From Fuerstiella sp. (GTDB lineage: Bacteria; Planctomycetota; Planctomycetia; Planctomycetales; Planctomycetaceae): a stretch of 64,000 nucleotides of DNA. The DNA lies in NCBI GenBank assembly GCA_029245955.1, contig JAQWOH010000008.1:186001-250000 (forward strand). Reading direction: 5' to 3'. The translations under genes and the position numbers were made by a program. This document shows, one piece after another, positions 1 to 10,077 of the stretch (the first letter of the stretch is position 1; each line of letters begins with the position of its first letter). The notes under the pieces were generated by a model. It saw nothing but the letters and a program-made list of their open reading frames with translations. It was not told where the DNA came from and ran no database searches.

Positions 1-540
1 AGCCTGCTGTTCGAGTTCCCGGAACGCGACGGGCTGGCGCCGTGTAACTTCCATTGGTACGACGGTGGTGACCTGCCAGCTGATTCGATCATCAGCCAGC
101 TGCCGGAATCGTTCCAGAAACGAATTCAGCAACAGCGGGACGGTGGTCGCAAGACCAGCGGTGCTGTTCTTGTGGGCAGCAAAGGCCTGCTGTTTTCGCC
201 GGATGACTACGGTGCCAAGTACTATTTGCTGCCCGAGGACAACTTCAAGGATTATGAAAAGCCGGAGCAGACTCTGCCACGAATTCCATACAACGCCGGG
301 GGCGATCAGCGGCAGAAGTGGGAATTTGTGCAGACCTGTAAGGGCGAGTACGAGACAGGCACGATGTCCAACTTTGCCTATGCTGGTCATCTGACCGAAA
401 CAATTCTTGTTGGCAATCTTGCCATTCGGTCCAAAGAAGGCAGCCGTATCGAGTGGGACGCCAAGAACCTGAAGAGCACGAACATGCCGAGGATTAATAA
501 GTTTGTGCACCGTGAGTACCGTGATGGCTGGTCCATCTAA
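1..540 (+). CDS. Gfo/Idh/MocA-family oxidoreductase, C-terminal part (5' end outside window)
   Basis: An open frame runs from base 1 to a TAA at 538-540, giving 179 residues of a protein that begins upstream. The tail (HLTETILVGNLAIRSKEG, then IEWDAKNLK, then VHREYRDGWSI at the end) is the typical C-terminus of secreted planctomycete Gfo/Idh/MocA NAD(P)-dependent sugar oxidoreductases. It belongs to the beta-sheet substrate and oligomerisation half of the fold; the N-terminal Rossmann domain and catalytic lysine are not in the window. These enzymes usually oxidise or reduce cyclic polyols or sugars, but the substrate cannot be read from this fragment. A strong terminator about 100 bases downstream closes the unit. 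Confidence 0.85.
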   Translation, partial: SLLFEFPERDGLAPCNFHWYDGGDLPADSIISQLPESFQKRIQQQRDGGRKTSGAVLVGSKGLLFSPDDYGAKYYLLPEDNFKDYEKPEQTLPRIPYNAGGDQRQKWEFVQTCKGEYETGTMSNFAYAGHLTETILVGNLAIRSKEGSRIEWDAKNLKSTNMPRINKFVHREYRDGWSI

Positions 541-641
541 CACTGCAGGGACGTTAATTTGCTGCGTTTTCGCGTAGTTGTCATCAACGTCGTTCCGTGT
601 GTCTTTACATGTGACTAACTCAGAACGGTTTTAATGCAGCA

Positions 642-682
642 AAAGCTGCCGAAGGCATTGTGTCTTCGGCAGCTTTCTTTTT
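642..682 (+). terminator. Rho-independent terminator of the oxidoreductase gene
   Basis: A perfect 13-bp inverted repeat (AAAGCTGCCGAAG at 642-654 and CTTCGGCAGCTTT at 664-676) with a 9-base loop is followed by CTTTTTT-like sequence to 682. It lies about 100 bases after the stop of the upstream gene and well before the next start. The remainder of the 541-904 gap shows nothing else. Confidence 0.9.
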
Positions 683-904
683 GCGCATGAAGGCAACAAC
701 CTGGCCATGCAGGTCGTATCCGCCTCAAACAATTGGGGCACAGGGACTTGCGCGCGATCGGGACCATCACTACATTCCAAAGTATCCGTACAACCCTCAT
801 ATTTTAACTCAACCTGTCAGGGGTGTATTTCCGATCCAACAGAGTAACCGATAGCGCCGGTACATCCCGCGCAATCTGCCCCTACGGATCGATCGGAATA
901 ACCG

Positions 905-3900
905 ATGAACACGACACGGATCTTTGCTTCTTTCTGCCTGGCTCTCAGTTGCTGCGCCCTGATCACCGCTTCCAGCGTGTCGGTGGGCGATCAGCCAGGA
1001 GTCATACGAATGACTTCCCACGATGAGATTTTTGACCCGCCGGCCCCGTTGCCGTCTGCGGGTAAAGACCCGGTCGCCGGAAATCAGAATGCGCCTGCGC
1101 AGAATCCGGTCCCGGATAACAACGTTCCACCGGTGGACAATGGCGGCAGCGTCGCCGACAACGCTCCCACAACTCAGAACGGCCCGGGCGTCAACTTTAC
1201 GCAGCCAACAGACTACACTCCTTACTTCACCCAAAGTGGCGGGGTCACAGAATCTCCGGTCCTTGGTCGTCGCGTCGTCGACAACCCGTTATTCGGCCCT
1301 CAGCTCATGTTTGAATCCAACGTCAGCGACGGTCTGGGATTTGACGAATCGTATCAGCGACTGAACGCAAGGATTCCGTACCACGTCGTGCCCGGCCACT
1401 CAGTTGTGATCGGAGACCTTTCCGCGTCTCTCACCAACGACCGAGGAGAAGCATACAACTTCGGGATGATCTGGCGTAACTACGATGCCACTCGCAACAG
1501 AGTGTTTGGCTGGAACGCATACGGCGATATTGATGACGGACAACAGAACAACCGCTGGACACGTTTCGGTGTCGGTATGGAGTCACTGGGCAAGTACATT
1601 GACTTCTTTGCCAACGGATACTTCGTTTCAGGCACGGACAGCGTCCTGCGGAGCAGCAGTCTGGGCACAGACCTGAGTCTGGGCGGCAACGGTGCATTTC
1701 GTACACGCACATCAACATGGGACAACGCGTATTCCGGGGGTGACTTCGAAGTCGGCGGTCCGCTGCCGTTGCTGGGCCGTCGTGGTATCAACGCGTATGC
1801 AGGCGGCTACTACCTGAACAACGACCAGGGTTATGAAACGTACGGGTATTCGGCTCGAATGCAGGCTTTGGTCACAGAATCCACCACAGTCGACGTACGA
1901 TATACGGGCGATGATACATTCGGTGACAATCTGTGGGTCAGCCTGGCTTACACGATTCCAAATTATCGCGAACGATCCATCCTGCAGCCCAAGCGAGTCC
2001 GCGATCGTCTGGCGGATCCGGTATATCGAAACAATCGCATCCACACCAACATCGATGTGGTCAACACTGCGGAAGCCATGATCAATGCGGCCAAAGACCG
2101 TGCTTACAATCTGGTCTATGTGGACCCGGATGCTTCCAGCACCACAGCAGGCGGTGCCGGAGCGGGTACCCTGGAAGATCCGTATACGTCCTTACTGGTT
2201 GCGTCCATGAACAACAACGCAGAAATCGACGTGATTAACGTGGCTCCGCGTGACGACGACAGCGGCACCAACCTGACGGTGCCTGGCGGACTTGCTCTGT
2301 TCGACTGCCAGATACTGCGGTCCACGACCGAAGCACACACGCTGGCTACGATTGCCGGCAACAACTTTATCATTCCGGCTGTTGCCACGGGTACAAATCT
2401 TGGTGCATCGATCGCCAATCCCACGATGGTCGCTGGTGGCAGCGTCGTTCGGCTGGCCAGTGAAAACACCGTGCTGGGTATGCGGATCGACGGATCCAAT
2501 ACGGCCATGACGGTCTTCGGAACGGGCATCACCAATCCTCTGCCGTTTACGGACGCCAGCATCATCAGAAATACGTTCACCAATTACGAAACGGCCGTCA
2601 ATCTTGTGGATGCGTCAGGAACGATCATCTTTGATGAGAATACTGCCACCGGCCTGTCCGGGGCGTCCAATTCCGGTCTGGTGCTGACGACGGCCGCCGG
2701 TTCCACAACGGAACTGCTGATCCGCAACAATACGGTCAGTGACAACGCGGTTGTCGGGATCAGCGCTACCGCTGGGTTGAACGCGATAATCAACGCTGAT
2801 CGCCCCACAGGAATTGGTGTTGGAGGAGTTTCCGTACAACCCACCGGAGTTGTTGGCAACACGGTCACAAACGGCGGTGAAGGTATCGTTCTTGCGGGAC
2901 AGACCGGGTCAACGATAAACGCCGTTGTTCAGGACAACACCTCGACCGGAAACACGTTCGATGGATTTGTCGGGCGAGCGGATGGCAGCACGTTTAATCT
3001 GTTCAGCATGGCAAATAATACGTTCAGCTCGAATCTCGCAAACGGTGCGGTGATCCACTATCAGAACGGTGGCCTGTTCAGTTCGGTCACTGAAGATCTG
3101 GACGGAGACGGCGTAATTGATCCGGGAGAGGACCTGAACGGAAACGGCCTGCTTGACACGGGGATCGTGTCAAACACCATGAACGACAACTCGATTGCAG
3201 GCCTGTGTCTCTTCGGCGAGGACGACAGCACCGGAACGTTTCAAATTGGCGGCCCGATGCCGGCACTCGGCAACACGATGCTGGGAAATGCCGGAGCCGG
3301 ACTTGCAGTTGACTTACAGGATACGGCTACGGCTCAGATTAACGCTCTTTTCAACACAATTCAGGGGGGAGGGGGCGGCACCCCCGGCCTGACAATCGTG
3401 CTGGACTTTGTTGATGCCGCGCAGGGCTCCGTTGTTGACGGACTTGGGCGAACGGTGAATCCATTCGACATAACACCGTACGGTTTTGCGGCCTCTGACT
3501 ATGCTACAGTCACAAACGCGATCACGCAGACCATTCAGAGCTACTTTCGTGATATCCCCACGACTGACCAGGATTCCCGAAGTTCGATCCCCCAGGGCAT
3601 GCAGCTGGATCTCGATTTTGTCATTGGTGACGCGGGCGTGGCACCATCGAATGGAGCAACTGAGTACTACGCTGTGACCATTGGAGACAGTGCCGGCAAT
3701 CTCGGCGGGCTTGCTGGCCAGGCGGCTGACATTGGCAACATTCGAAATGCTCAGGGACTGGGGCCAGGTCAGGGATTGGCCAGCGTACCACTGATTCTGG
3801 GAGGTTCCGCCGCGGGTGTTTATACAAACCAGATCAATCAGTTTTCTGGATTGCTCACCCCTCCGGACGCATACACAGGGCCAACCTTCCCTGACCCGAT

Positions 3901-6900
3901 CATTGTCGAAGACCCATCACAAACGGCGCAGTTCGCTATCAACGCGCTTACGTCCGGCAACCTTACGTTTACACGACGGGCTATTGGGCTGATTACGGCA
4001 CACGAACTGGGGCACTCGTTGTCTCTACGGCACATCCAACAGGCCGGAGCGGTCACACCGACCGGACAGAACGCGATTATGGGCACGCCAGCGATCGATT
4101 CTCCAATTCAGTCCTTGATTGAACCGGCGGAATTTGCCTTTAGCGGCACCAACCCCGGTGAACTTCCGGGAGAAGCTCCGTTCGCCTCAAATCCAATCGA
4201 TCAACTCGCAGCCGCAATCGGCCTGAGGGCGGCGGGGGCGGCAACACGCAACGGCGTTACTATCACGGCAACCGATAGTGCTCGCCTCATCGACTCGACC
4301 TTTAACAACAACTCGATTGTTGGCGCTACCGAACATGGGATCAACATCAGCATGAACGACAGTGCTCGTGCTGAAGGCCTCACGATTCAAGGCAATACAA
4401 TCACAAACGGCGGTGGACACGGTGTTCGCCTGAATGCTGACGGCCCCGGGGCTTTCATCGATGCGGACAACACAATCGGTGGTTCCGGTTCGAACACGTA
4501 TAGCGACACATCATTCCTGCAGGGTAACAACATCTCAACGAATGCAGGTGACGGCTTCCGTGCTATTGCAGCAAATGGTGGCATCATTCACGGCAACCTG
4601 ATTAACAACCAGCTTACTGACAACGGTGGCAATGGTGCGACTCTGTCCATTGACAGCAGTGGCGAGATCGACTTCGGAACACCAGCCCTTAACCGCATCA
4701 TCTCCGGTAATACGATCACCGGCAACACGGGTATCGGAATTGAAACGGTCAGCACTGTCACTTCCACCGGAACGGGACTGCTTAACGCCGTCATTCAGAA
4801 TAACGACATTTCAAACAACATCGGAGGCGGCATTGCTTCCCGAATGTTCGGACCGAATATGGGCGGGGTCACAAACAATGTCATCAACATGACTGTTGGA
4901 GGAACGACGGATCAGGCAAATACAATTGACGGTAATGGCAACGCCGGTGTCAGCTTCAACGTCGCGGGTAACGGAAAAGGCACGCTCGTAATGAGCAACG
5001 CCTCCGTTAACAACACAACAAACGGACCGGACCCGCTGACCAATGGAGATGGAATCTCACTGCGTAGAAACGACTCTTCACTGCTGACTGCAAGTATCAC
5101 AAGTGTGACAGCGACAGGCAACGAAGGCGATGGCCTGGCAGTTGATGTACAGGGCAACGACAAGAGTGATCCGAATCAGCCGATGTCAGGAACGGTCAAC
5201 ACAGTCACGTGGAACACCAATGACTTCAGCAACAACGGCGGCAATGGTGCTCGCTTTATCACTCGAGGTGATGCTCAGCTGATTGCTGACGGCGAAAACA
5301 ATGTGCTCAACAACAACGCGGCACATGGCGTGCTGATCAGTTCATCTGAAAGCTCCACGTTCGGAGACGCCACCGACGGGCTGCCACCTGGTCGTCGTGT
5401 CCTGCTAAACGGCACGACCGCGTCCAACAACGGGCAGGATGGATTCAACATCACGGCTATTGAAGATGCCAGAGTCCTGCTGGAAATCACCAGCAACCGC
5501 ACTGCAGCAACTTCGGTCGGTGCTCATGCGGCACTCAATACAGATGGCGACACTAACATCAGCAACAACGGTAATAACGGAATCGACATCACGACAACCG
5601 GCGGCACATCAGACATCCTGATAACGGCAGGCACCGGCTCAACGACAATCGACGGCAACGGTACGACTGGTGGTGGCAACGGTATTCGCTGGGACGCCAG
5701 CGGGGACTCGGATGGCATTGTTCGTGTCACTGGAACGACCATTACGAACAGCGTTGCAGGAGTGTCCGAAGACGCAAACGGCAATGGAATACTTGATCCC
5801 GGCGAAGACGGCAGTCTGGCCGGCATTCAGGCCGGCAACATCAACAGTGATATAGACGTCACCGATGGTGATGGGATTCAGTACAACGTTACTGGTCTGG
5901 CAACAGCCACACTGGTGGTCGGCGGAATTGGCGCCGGCAACGTCATTCAGAGCAATGCAGACGATGGGATCGACATCGCTGCAGCCGGTTCCGGACTGAC
6001 AATTTCCCGCCCCGTCATCAGCATCGTGGAAAACACGATTGGCGGTCAAATCGCTGGCCTGACAGCGGGTAACGGCGGCGATGGCCTGAGCCTGAATGTC
6101 ATCGGCGGCATCAACGATGCCTCCACGATCGGAGCTGACCCACCGAATATCGACTCCAGCATTCCGCCGGCAGACAACGACGGGCTGACGTTCAGCAATG
6201 GCGTACAGGAAAGTGGTCCGATTGTGCAGCTGACTGTCACCGACAACGCGATTACAAACAATAATCGCCGCGGTGCAAATCTGCTGATCACAGGAGCCGC
6301 AGGCGAACGAGACCGCGAAGGTATCGTCCTGATTGACCCTTTACGGATCACTATGACGGGCAACAACGTCAGTTCGAACGGCGAAGAAGGTGTATTCTTC
6401 CAGGGCGACACCAATATGAACCAAAGTCGCCTGACCTACCTGGCGAACTTCCCGTTCCCCGACCCGCCATTCAATCCGGCTGATGATCGCCCTCAGACAC
6501 CCTTCTTCTACACGCCCACTCAGCCGAACTTCCTGAACCGGAACATCGGTACGATCAACGGGAATACTGCGTTTTCACCAACCGCTCCGGATGGTGCACT
6601 CGGCTACCTGAATCTACGAACAGTGCAGAACACCGAGTTCATACTTACGGGCAACCAGATTCAGAACAATGGTGTAAACACGGTTACGGGTGAGGGACTG
6701 CTTCTGCGAGTGGGCACGTCGGCTTATCTGGCCGCCACTGTCAACAACAACACATTCGGCGGCAATCTTGAAGAAGATCTTCGAACCGAATCCTTCCTGT
6801 CGTTCGACGGTGACAATGGCAACGGAGTTGGCAATACATTTGCGTCCATTGACAACTCCGGTGACGGCACATTCGACGTCATCTACTGGGACGACACGGC

Positions 6901-7222
6901 TCAGCTGGACATGACCTTCCAGAACAACGAAGGTAATCAAATCCTGCTGAGTTCTGACGGAGCCACGTACACGGATAACGACTTCCTGAAATCGCAGGCA
7001 CTTGGCGGACTGAACTTCCTGCCGTTCGTTGGCGTGCGTGACCGTAATGCGGCCTTCTTCCAGGTAGACGACGGACTCAACCTGGACAATCCGAACAACA
7101 CGTTCATCAACTTCGGTGCAACTCAGGATATTGATGGTGCGTTCATCAACGGTGGCTTTAATCTGCGATCCATCGCCGATGGTGCCTTCCCGAACACTGG
7201 CTTCGCCCCATTCCTGCCATAA
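905..7222 (+). CDS. Giant secreted protein: intimin-like beta-domain, beta-helix passenger, embedded metzincin-like protease
   Basis: 2105 residues. Residues 1 to about 23 form a Sec signal peptide (FASFCLALSCCALITA), followed by a Pro/Asn-rich linker. Residues about 110-365 resemble the beta-barrel domain of inverse autotransporters (intimin/invasin): VFGWNAYGDIDDG, a Gly-alternating WTRFGVGMESLGKYIDFFAN strand pair, and an LWVSLAYTIP terminal strand. From about 400 come Asn/Gly-rich right-handed beta-helix repeats (NNGGNGxxL-type). This passenger is interrupted at about 828-1105 by a protease-like module with HELGHSLSLRH (H1033, E1034, H1037, H1043) and a downstream Met-turn-like AIMGTPA (M1059), the zinc signature of metzincins, with Ser in place of the usual Gly. 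Two Asp/Asn-rich calcium-type loops lie near 731-751 and 1623. Likely an outer-surface adhesin or enzyme; domain calls are by eye and the barrel is the least certain. Confidence 0.85.
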   Translation: MNTTRIFASFCLALSCCALITASSVSVGDQPGVIRMTSHDEIFDPPAPLPSAGKDPVAGNQNAPAQNPVPDNNVPPVDNGGSVADNAPTTQNGPGVNFTQPTDYTPYFTQSGGVTESPVLGRRVVDNPLFGPQLMFESNVSDGLGFDESYQRLNARIPYHVVPGHSVVIGDLSASLTNDRGEAYNFGMIWRNYDATRNRVFGWNAYGDIDDGQQNNRWTRFGVGMESLGKYIDFFANGYFVSGTDSVLRSSSLGTDLSLGGNGAFRTRTSTWDNAYSGGDFEVGGPLPLLGRRGINAYAGGYYLNNDQGYETYGYSARMQALVTESTTVDVRYTGDDTFGDNLWVSLAYTIPNYRERSILQPKRVRDRLADPVYRNNRIHTNIDVVNTAEAMINAAKDRAYNLVYVDPDASSTTAGGAGAGTLEDPYTSLLVASMNNNAEIDVINVAPRDDDSGTNLTVPGGLALFDCQILRSTTEAHTLATIAGNNFIIPAVATGTNLGASIANPTMVAGGSVVRLASENTVLGMRIDGSNTAMTVFGTGITNPLPFTDASIIRNTFTNYETAVNLVDASGTIIFDENTATGLSGASNSGLVLTTAAGSTTELLIRNNTVSDNAVVGISATAGLNAIINADRPTGIGVGGVSVQPTGVVGNTVTNGGEGIVLAGQTGSTINAVVQDNTSTGNTFDGFVGRADGSTFNLFSMANNTFSSNLANGAVIHYQNGGLFSSVTEDLDGDGVIDPGEDLNGNGLLDTGIVSNTMNDNSIAGLCLFGEDDSTGTFQIGGPMPALGNTMLGNAGAGLAVDLQDTATAQINALFNTIQGGGGGTPGLTIVLDFVDAAQGSVVDGLGRTVNPFDITPYGFAASDYATVTNAITQTIQSYFRDIPTTDQDSRSSIPQGMQLDLDFVIGDAGVAPSNGATEYYAVTIGDSAGNLGGLAGQAADIGNIRNAQGLGPGQGLASVPLILGGSAAGVYTNQINQFSGLLTPPDAYTGPTFPDPIIVEDPSQTAQFAINALTSGNLTFTRRAIGLITAHELGHSLSLRHIQQAGAVTPTGQNAIMGTPAIDSPIQSLIEPAEFAFSGTNPGELPGEAPFASNPIDQLAAAIGLRAAGAATRNGVTITATDSARLIDSTFNNNSIVGATEHGINISMNDSARAEGLTIQGNTITNGGGHGVRLNADGPGAFIDADNTIGGSGSNTYSDTSFLQGNNISTNAGDGFRAIAANGGIIHGNLINNQLTDNGGNGATLSIDSSGEIDFGTPALNRIISGNTITGNTGIGIETVSTVTSTGTGLLNAVIQNNDISNNIGGGIASRMFGPNMGGVTNNVINMTVGGTTDQANTIDGNGNAGVSFNVAGNGKGTLVMSNASVNNTTNGPDPLTNGDGISLRRNDSSLLTASITSVTATGNEGDGLAVDVQGNDKSDPNQPMSGTVNTVTWNTNDFSNNGGNGARFITRGDAQLIADGENNVLNNNAAHGVLISSSESSTFGDATDGLPPGRRVLLNGTTASNNGQDGFNITAIEDARVLLEITSNRTAATSVGAHAALNTDGDTNISNNGNNGIDITTTGGTSDILITAGTGSTTIDGNGTTGGGNGIRWDASGDSDGIVRVTGTTITNSVAGVSEDANGNGILDPGEDGSLAGIQAGNINSDIDVTDGDGIQYNVTGLATATLVVGGIGAGNVIQSNADDGIDIAAAGSGLTISRPVISIVENTIGGQIAGLTAGNGGDGLSLNVIGGINDASTIGADPPNIDSSIPPADNDGLTFSNGVQESGPIVQLTVTDNAITNNNRRGANLLITGAAGERDREGIVLIDPLRITMTGNNVSSNGEEGVFFQGDTNMNQSRLTYLANFPFPDPPFNPADDRPQTPFFYTPTQPNFLNRNIGTINGNTAFSPTAPDGALGYLNLRTVQNTEFILTGNQIQNNGVNTVTGEGLLLRVGTSAYLAATVNNNTFGGNLEEDLRTESFLSFDGDNGNGVGNTFASIDNSGDGTFDVIYWDDTAQLDMTFQNNEGNQILLSSDGATYTDNDFLKSQALGGLNFLPFVGVRDRNAAFFQVDDGLNLDNPNNTFINFGATQDIDGAFINGGFNLRSIADGAFPNTGFAPFLP

Positions 7223-7275
7223 CGGTCAAAGACTGATGCGACCGACTATGACCTTCAGCAGTCAGCAAAAGCTGG

Positions 7276-7320
7276 CCTGCTGAGGGAATCAGCAGGAGGA
7301 CAGCGATGTCTGTCCCTTCT
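7276..7320 (+). terminator. Tandem hairpins between convergent genes (possible weak terminator)
   Basis: Two short inverted repeats lie in the 129-base gap between convergent genes: CCTGCTGA/TCAGCAGG (7276-7283, 7289-7296) and GGACAG/CTGTCC (7298-7303, 7310-7315), the second followed by CTTCT. There is no real T-run, so intrinsic termination is only possible. Confidence 0.4.
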
Positions 7321-7351
7321 GGTGCGGGATCGCTGACTGCAGGTCAGCTGG

Positions 7352-8545
7352 CTAAAAAGCTTCCACTTCCGGTACCGCTTCGTCACCAATAACGCTGGAC
7401 TGACTCACCGACGTCGTCGGGATATTCAACTTCAACGTTTCGGGCTCGGACGCAAACGCAGGATCCGGCACCGGTGCAGGCATTTCAACAGCAGAAGGAT
7501 GCTCCATTCCTGTTGAGATCGATGGGGGTGGGGGCGCGGTGAAGGACGGATTCGGCGCCCCCGTGCCCAGAGGCACAGATATCAACGGATTGAAGCCGGC
7601 CATGGCAATCGGACTTTCGGATGGCACTGGCTGAGGCCCAAAGGCACCAGTCTGCGGCGGTTGTTGTCCCATCATAGGCGGTTGAAACGCCATCTGCGGC
7701 TGCGGAACGACGGGACCACCGATGAACTGCGCCGCCTGATTGGGTGGACCGAAGGCAAGTTGCTGTCGCGGCAGACTTTGAGGATGGACTCCACGAGCCA
7801 TCGCTGTGCGACTCATTGGATGAGCCACACCAGCCGCGCCAGCAGCTGACGCCAGACGTGAATGTACCTCCGGCTGATTCCAGTCGGCACGCAACGACCT
7901 TTGGTACAGCGAAACGGCCTGAGGCTCCTGACCGGAGTCCTGGTAGTACTGACCAAGATGTGCTAAAGCCGTCGAATGATTCGGATTAACCTGCAATGCA
8001 GCCTGCAGTGAGCGTGCCGCTGCATCAGGCTGTCCCATCTCTCGCTGCATCCACGCCAGTTCCACATGGGGTTCCGCCGTATATGGCTGAGTTGCGGCCC
8101 ACGTATTCAACAATTTCAGTGACTCGTGACCTCTTCCCTGAGTCAGCATCAGATCTGACAGCCCGTGATACGAGGGTTGATGCGACGGGGCAACGGTGAG
8201 AGCCTGCCGATAAAGTTGTTCTGCGGCCTGGCTGTCTCCCATCTTCATCTTTGCTCGGGCCAGATTCGCCATGTAGTCCGGATTCTCCGGACTGCTGGCC
8301 AGCGCTGTCTGAAATTCTCGGGCGGCCATCGCATAGTTACCCTGGTCGTAGTACCCGTGACCGGACGCATTCATGACGTAGCCGTTCATGGAATAACAAC
8401 CGGACAAGGCAGCCAGCCCAAGGCACAGAGTGACCGCAAGTGCACTGCGGCGGACACAGTGCGTAAGTGTTGTGCTGCTGTACACGTTTTGTCGGCGCCG
8501 GCCGGCACGTTCAGCGTCTTGCACAGACTGCAGTTGGTTGCGCAT
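7352..8545 (-). CDS. TPR-repeat lipoprotein with proline-rich tail
   Basis: 397 residues from the ATG at 8545, chosen because AGGAAAGG sits 8 bases upstream; the frame stays open 41 codons further to 8668. A long basic N-region precedes a hydrophobic stretch ending in the lipobox LSGC (Cys50), so the mature protein should be lipid-anchored. Residues about 65-235 carry tetratricopeptide repeats (GHGYYDQGNYAMAAREFQTA; AAEQLYRQALTVAP; AARSLQAALQVNPN), a protein-protein scaffold. The C-terminal 150 residues are Pro/Gln/Met-rich and probably disordered. No enzyme motif is present. It resembles planctomycete envelope-associated TPR lipoproteins of unknown role and stands alone. Confidence 0.8.
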   Translation of the reverse strand: MRNQLQSVQDAERAGRRRQNVYSSTTLTHCVRRSALAVTLCLGLAALSGCYSMNGYVMNASGHGYYDQGNYAMAAREFQTALASSPENPDYMANLARAKMKMGDSQAAEQLYRQALTVAPSHQPSYHGLSDLMLTQGRGHESLKLLNTWAATQPYTAEPHVELAWMQREMGQPDAAARSLQAALQVNPNHSTALAHLGQYYQDSGQEPQAVSLYQRSLRADWNQPEVHSRLASAAGAAGVAHPMSRTAMARGVHPQSLPRQQLAFGPPNQAAQFIGGPVVPQPQMAFQPPMMGQQPPQTGAFGPQPVPSESPIAMAGFNPLISVPLGTGAPNPSFTAPPPPSISTGMEHPSAVEMPAPVPDPAFASEPETLKLNIPTTSVSQSSVIGDEAVPEVEAF

Positions 8546-8767
8546 ATGATGTGCCTTTCCTGAGAGACGGAGTTGGCAGTGAAGAGTGAGAAGAGAAAAG
8601 ACTCGCTGTCCGCAGATGCAGACGATCAGCTCACCGGTGAGAAAACCGATGAGTCGAATCTTTAGCAAATCTTGAGAAAGGATTCAGAAGGAGAGGTCTG
8701 GCAGAATACGGGTGGGCCAAAACTGCTGCAACATGGATATGAGTGCAAATAGTGCCAGCCGACCAAC

Positions 8768-8803
8768 AAAAAAACAGGCATCGGCAGATGCTGCCGATGC
8801 CTG
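8768..8803 (-). terminator. Rho-independent terminator, minus strand
   Basis: A perfect 13-bp stem (8775-8787 and 8791-8803) with a 3-base loop is followed on the minus strand by seven T residues (A-run 8768-8774). It lies about 170 bases beyond the stop of the MDR dehydrogenase gene and ahead of the TPR gene promoter, so it insulates the two. A smaller GCCGGG-N4-CCCGGC hairpin (8958-8973) sits directly after the dehydrogenase stop codon. Confidence 0.9.
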
Positions 8804-8973
8804 AAGTTGTTTTCGAACCACGACAAGGCGTCCCTGGACACCAGGTCCGACTCTCCGAACTCTGTTTACTGCAGCACCCTCGGCAGAATCATCCTCTCCA
8901 CAACCGTCTCGACGCTAACCACTTGCCTGACGCGTATGCAGCATTTCGCCATGGCCCGCCGGGGCATCCCGGC

Positions 8974-10077
8974 TTATTCGTCTGCGACGTTGACGTAAAC
9001 TTTCAAGGCGTCTTTGTCTTCGACCAGCAGTCGCATCATTTCCGCGTAACCGTCAAGACCGTCCACAGGGTTCGTCAGAATCTTCTGCAACACACCGGGG
9101 TACGTCACTTCGCCGAGCGCAAGATCCGAAATCCCGGATTCAAAATGACGGAAGTTCGCGTTCACGGAACCCACCAGTAATTTGTTCCCCAGGACCCAGT
9201 TCAGATTCACGCTGTCGCTGGGAACGTCAACTTTGCGCTGCCCTCCGGTAATGCTTGTCCAGACAATGCAGCCGTTGTGACCAAGCACTTCCATACATTC
9301 GAAGGCAATGGCGCTGCTGCCGGTGGCTTCGATGATGAGATCCGGCTTGCCATGTTCCGCAGCCAGTTCCTGCAATGACGTTTCTGCCGTGCTGATATAT
9401 GTGGAACCCAGCCCTTCAGCGATTTCTGATTTTAGATTCGGCTTCGCTCCGCGAGCAATCGTAAACACCTCCATACCCCGCAAACGCAGAATTAATGTCG
9501 ACAACAATCCGATTTGGCCTGAACCGGTCACCCACGCTCGTTTCGGCTCCCAGACCTGCAAACGCTTCTGCGCCAGAAAGGCCTGTTCAACGGCTTTGGC
9601 GGCACAGCTCATAGGTTCCGCCAGCACGTGCAGATGCTTCAGTCCGACGGGCATTCGCACAATGAATTCTTCGTCGTCGACAAAGAATTCGGTCAGATAT
9701 CCATGGCGCAGATTGATTCCGCGTTCATAGTATTCCTCTTCGCTGGTGATGTCAGAGCGACCGATTGCGTCGAAGATGGATCCGCCCGGTCGACGCACAG
9801 TACATGTCACATAGTCGCCCGGCTTCACCTTCCTGACCGCGGATCCGACCTCTTCTACAACCCCGAAACACTCATGGCCGATCACCAGGAAGTCATATCC
9901 TTCCGGTGCATTACCGTATAGTGCGTCGTTGATTTCACGGTCGGTGGCATCCACACCCACCTTCAACACGCGAACAAGAACGCCACGGTCGTCAGGAATA
10001 TCGCTGACGGAAGGTTTGTCAAGTTCCGCGATGTGCACGCTGCTGGGCGTACCGGGACGGACGGCGATGGCTTTCAT
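8974..10077 (-). CDS. Zinc-dependent MDR dehydrogenase, glucose 1-dehydrogenase type
   Basis: 367 residues. The N-terminal GroES-like catalytic domain has [10 protein letters not shown] and [12 protein letters not shown], giving putative catalytic-zinc ligands D43, H68 and E69. Asp in the first position is as in haloarchaeal glucose dehydrogenase. The Rossmann domain contains a GSGQIGLL nucleotide loop (around residues 185-192), and the C-terminus ([13 protein letters not shown]) matches the archaeal-type glucose dehydrogenase family, which oxidises aldoses to lactones with NAD(P). The four-cysteine structural zinc loop of typical members is absent: the segment after [10 protein letters not shown] has no further Cys. 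The gene is monocistronic with its own terminator. The family call is firm; sugar specificity is inferred. Confidence 0.85.
   Translation of the reverse strand: MKAIAVRPGTPSSVHIAELDKPSVSDIPDDRGVLVRVLKVGVDATDREINDALYGNAPEGYDFLVIGHECFGVVEEVGSAVRKVKPGDYVTCTVRRPGGSIFDAIGRSDITSEEEYYERGINLRHGYLTEFFVDDEEFIVRMPVGLKHLHVLAEPMSCAAKAVEQAFLAQKRLQVWEPKRAWVTGSGQIGLLSTLILRLRGMEVFTIARGAKPNLKSEIAEGLGSTYISTAETSLQELAAEHGKPDLIIEATGSSAIAFECMEVLGHNGCIVWTSITGGQRKVDVPSDSVNLNWVLGNKLLVGSVNANFRHFESGISDLALGEVTYPGVLQKILTNPVDGLDGYAEMMRLLVEDKDALKVYVNVADE

Noticed and set aside
8804..8973. 28-codon minus-strand frame (MAKCCIRVRQVVSVE...) downstream of the MDR gene
   Set aside because: Short, no ribosome site, no recognisable similarity; lies in the 3' region before the terminator.
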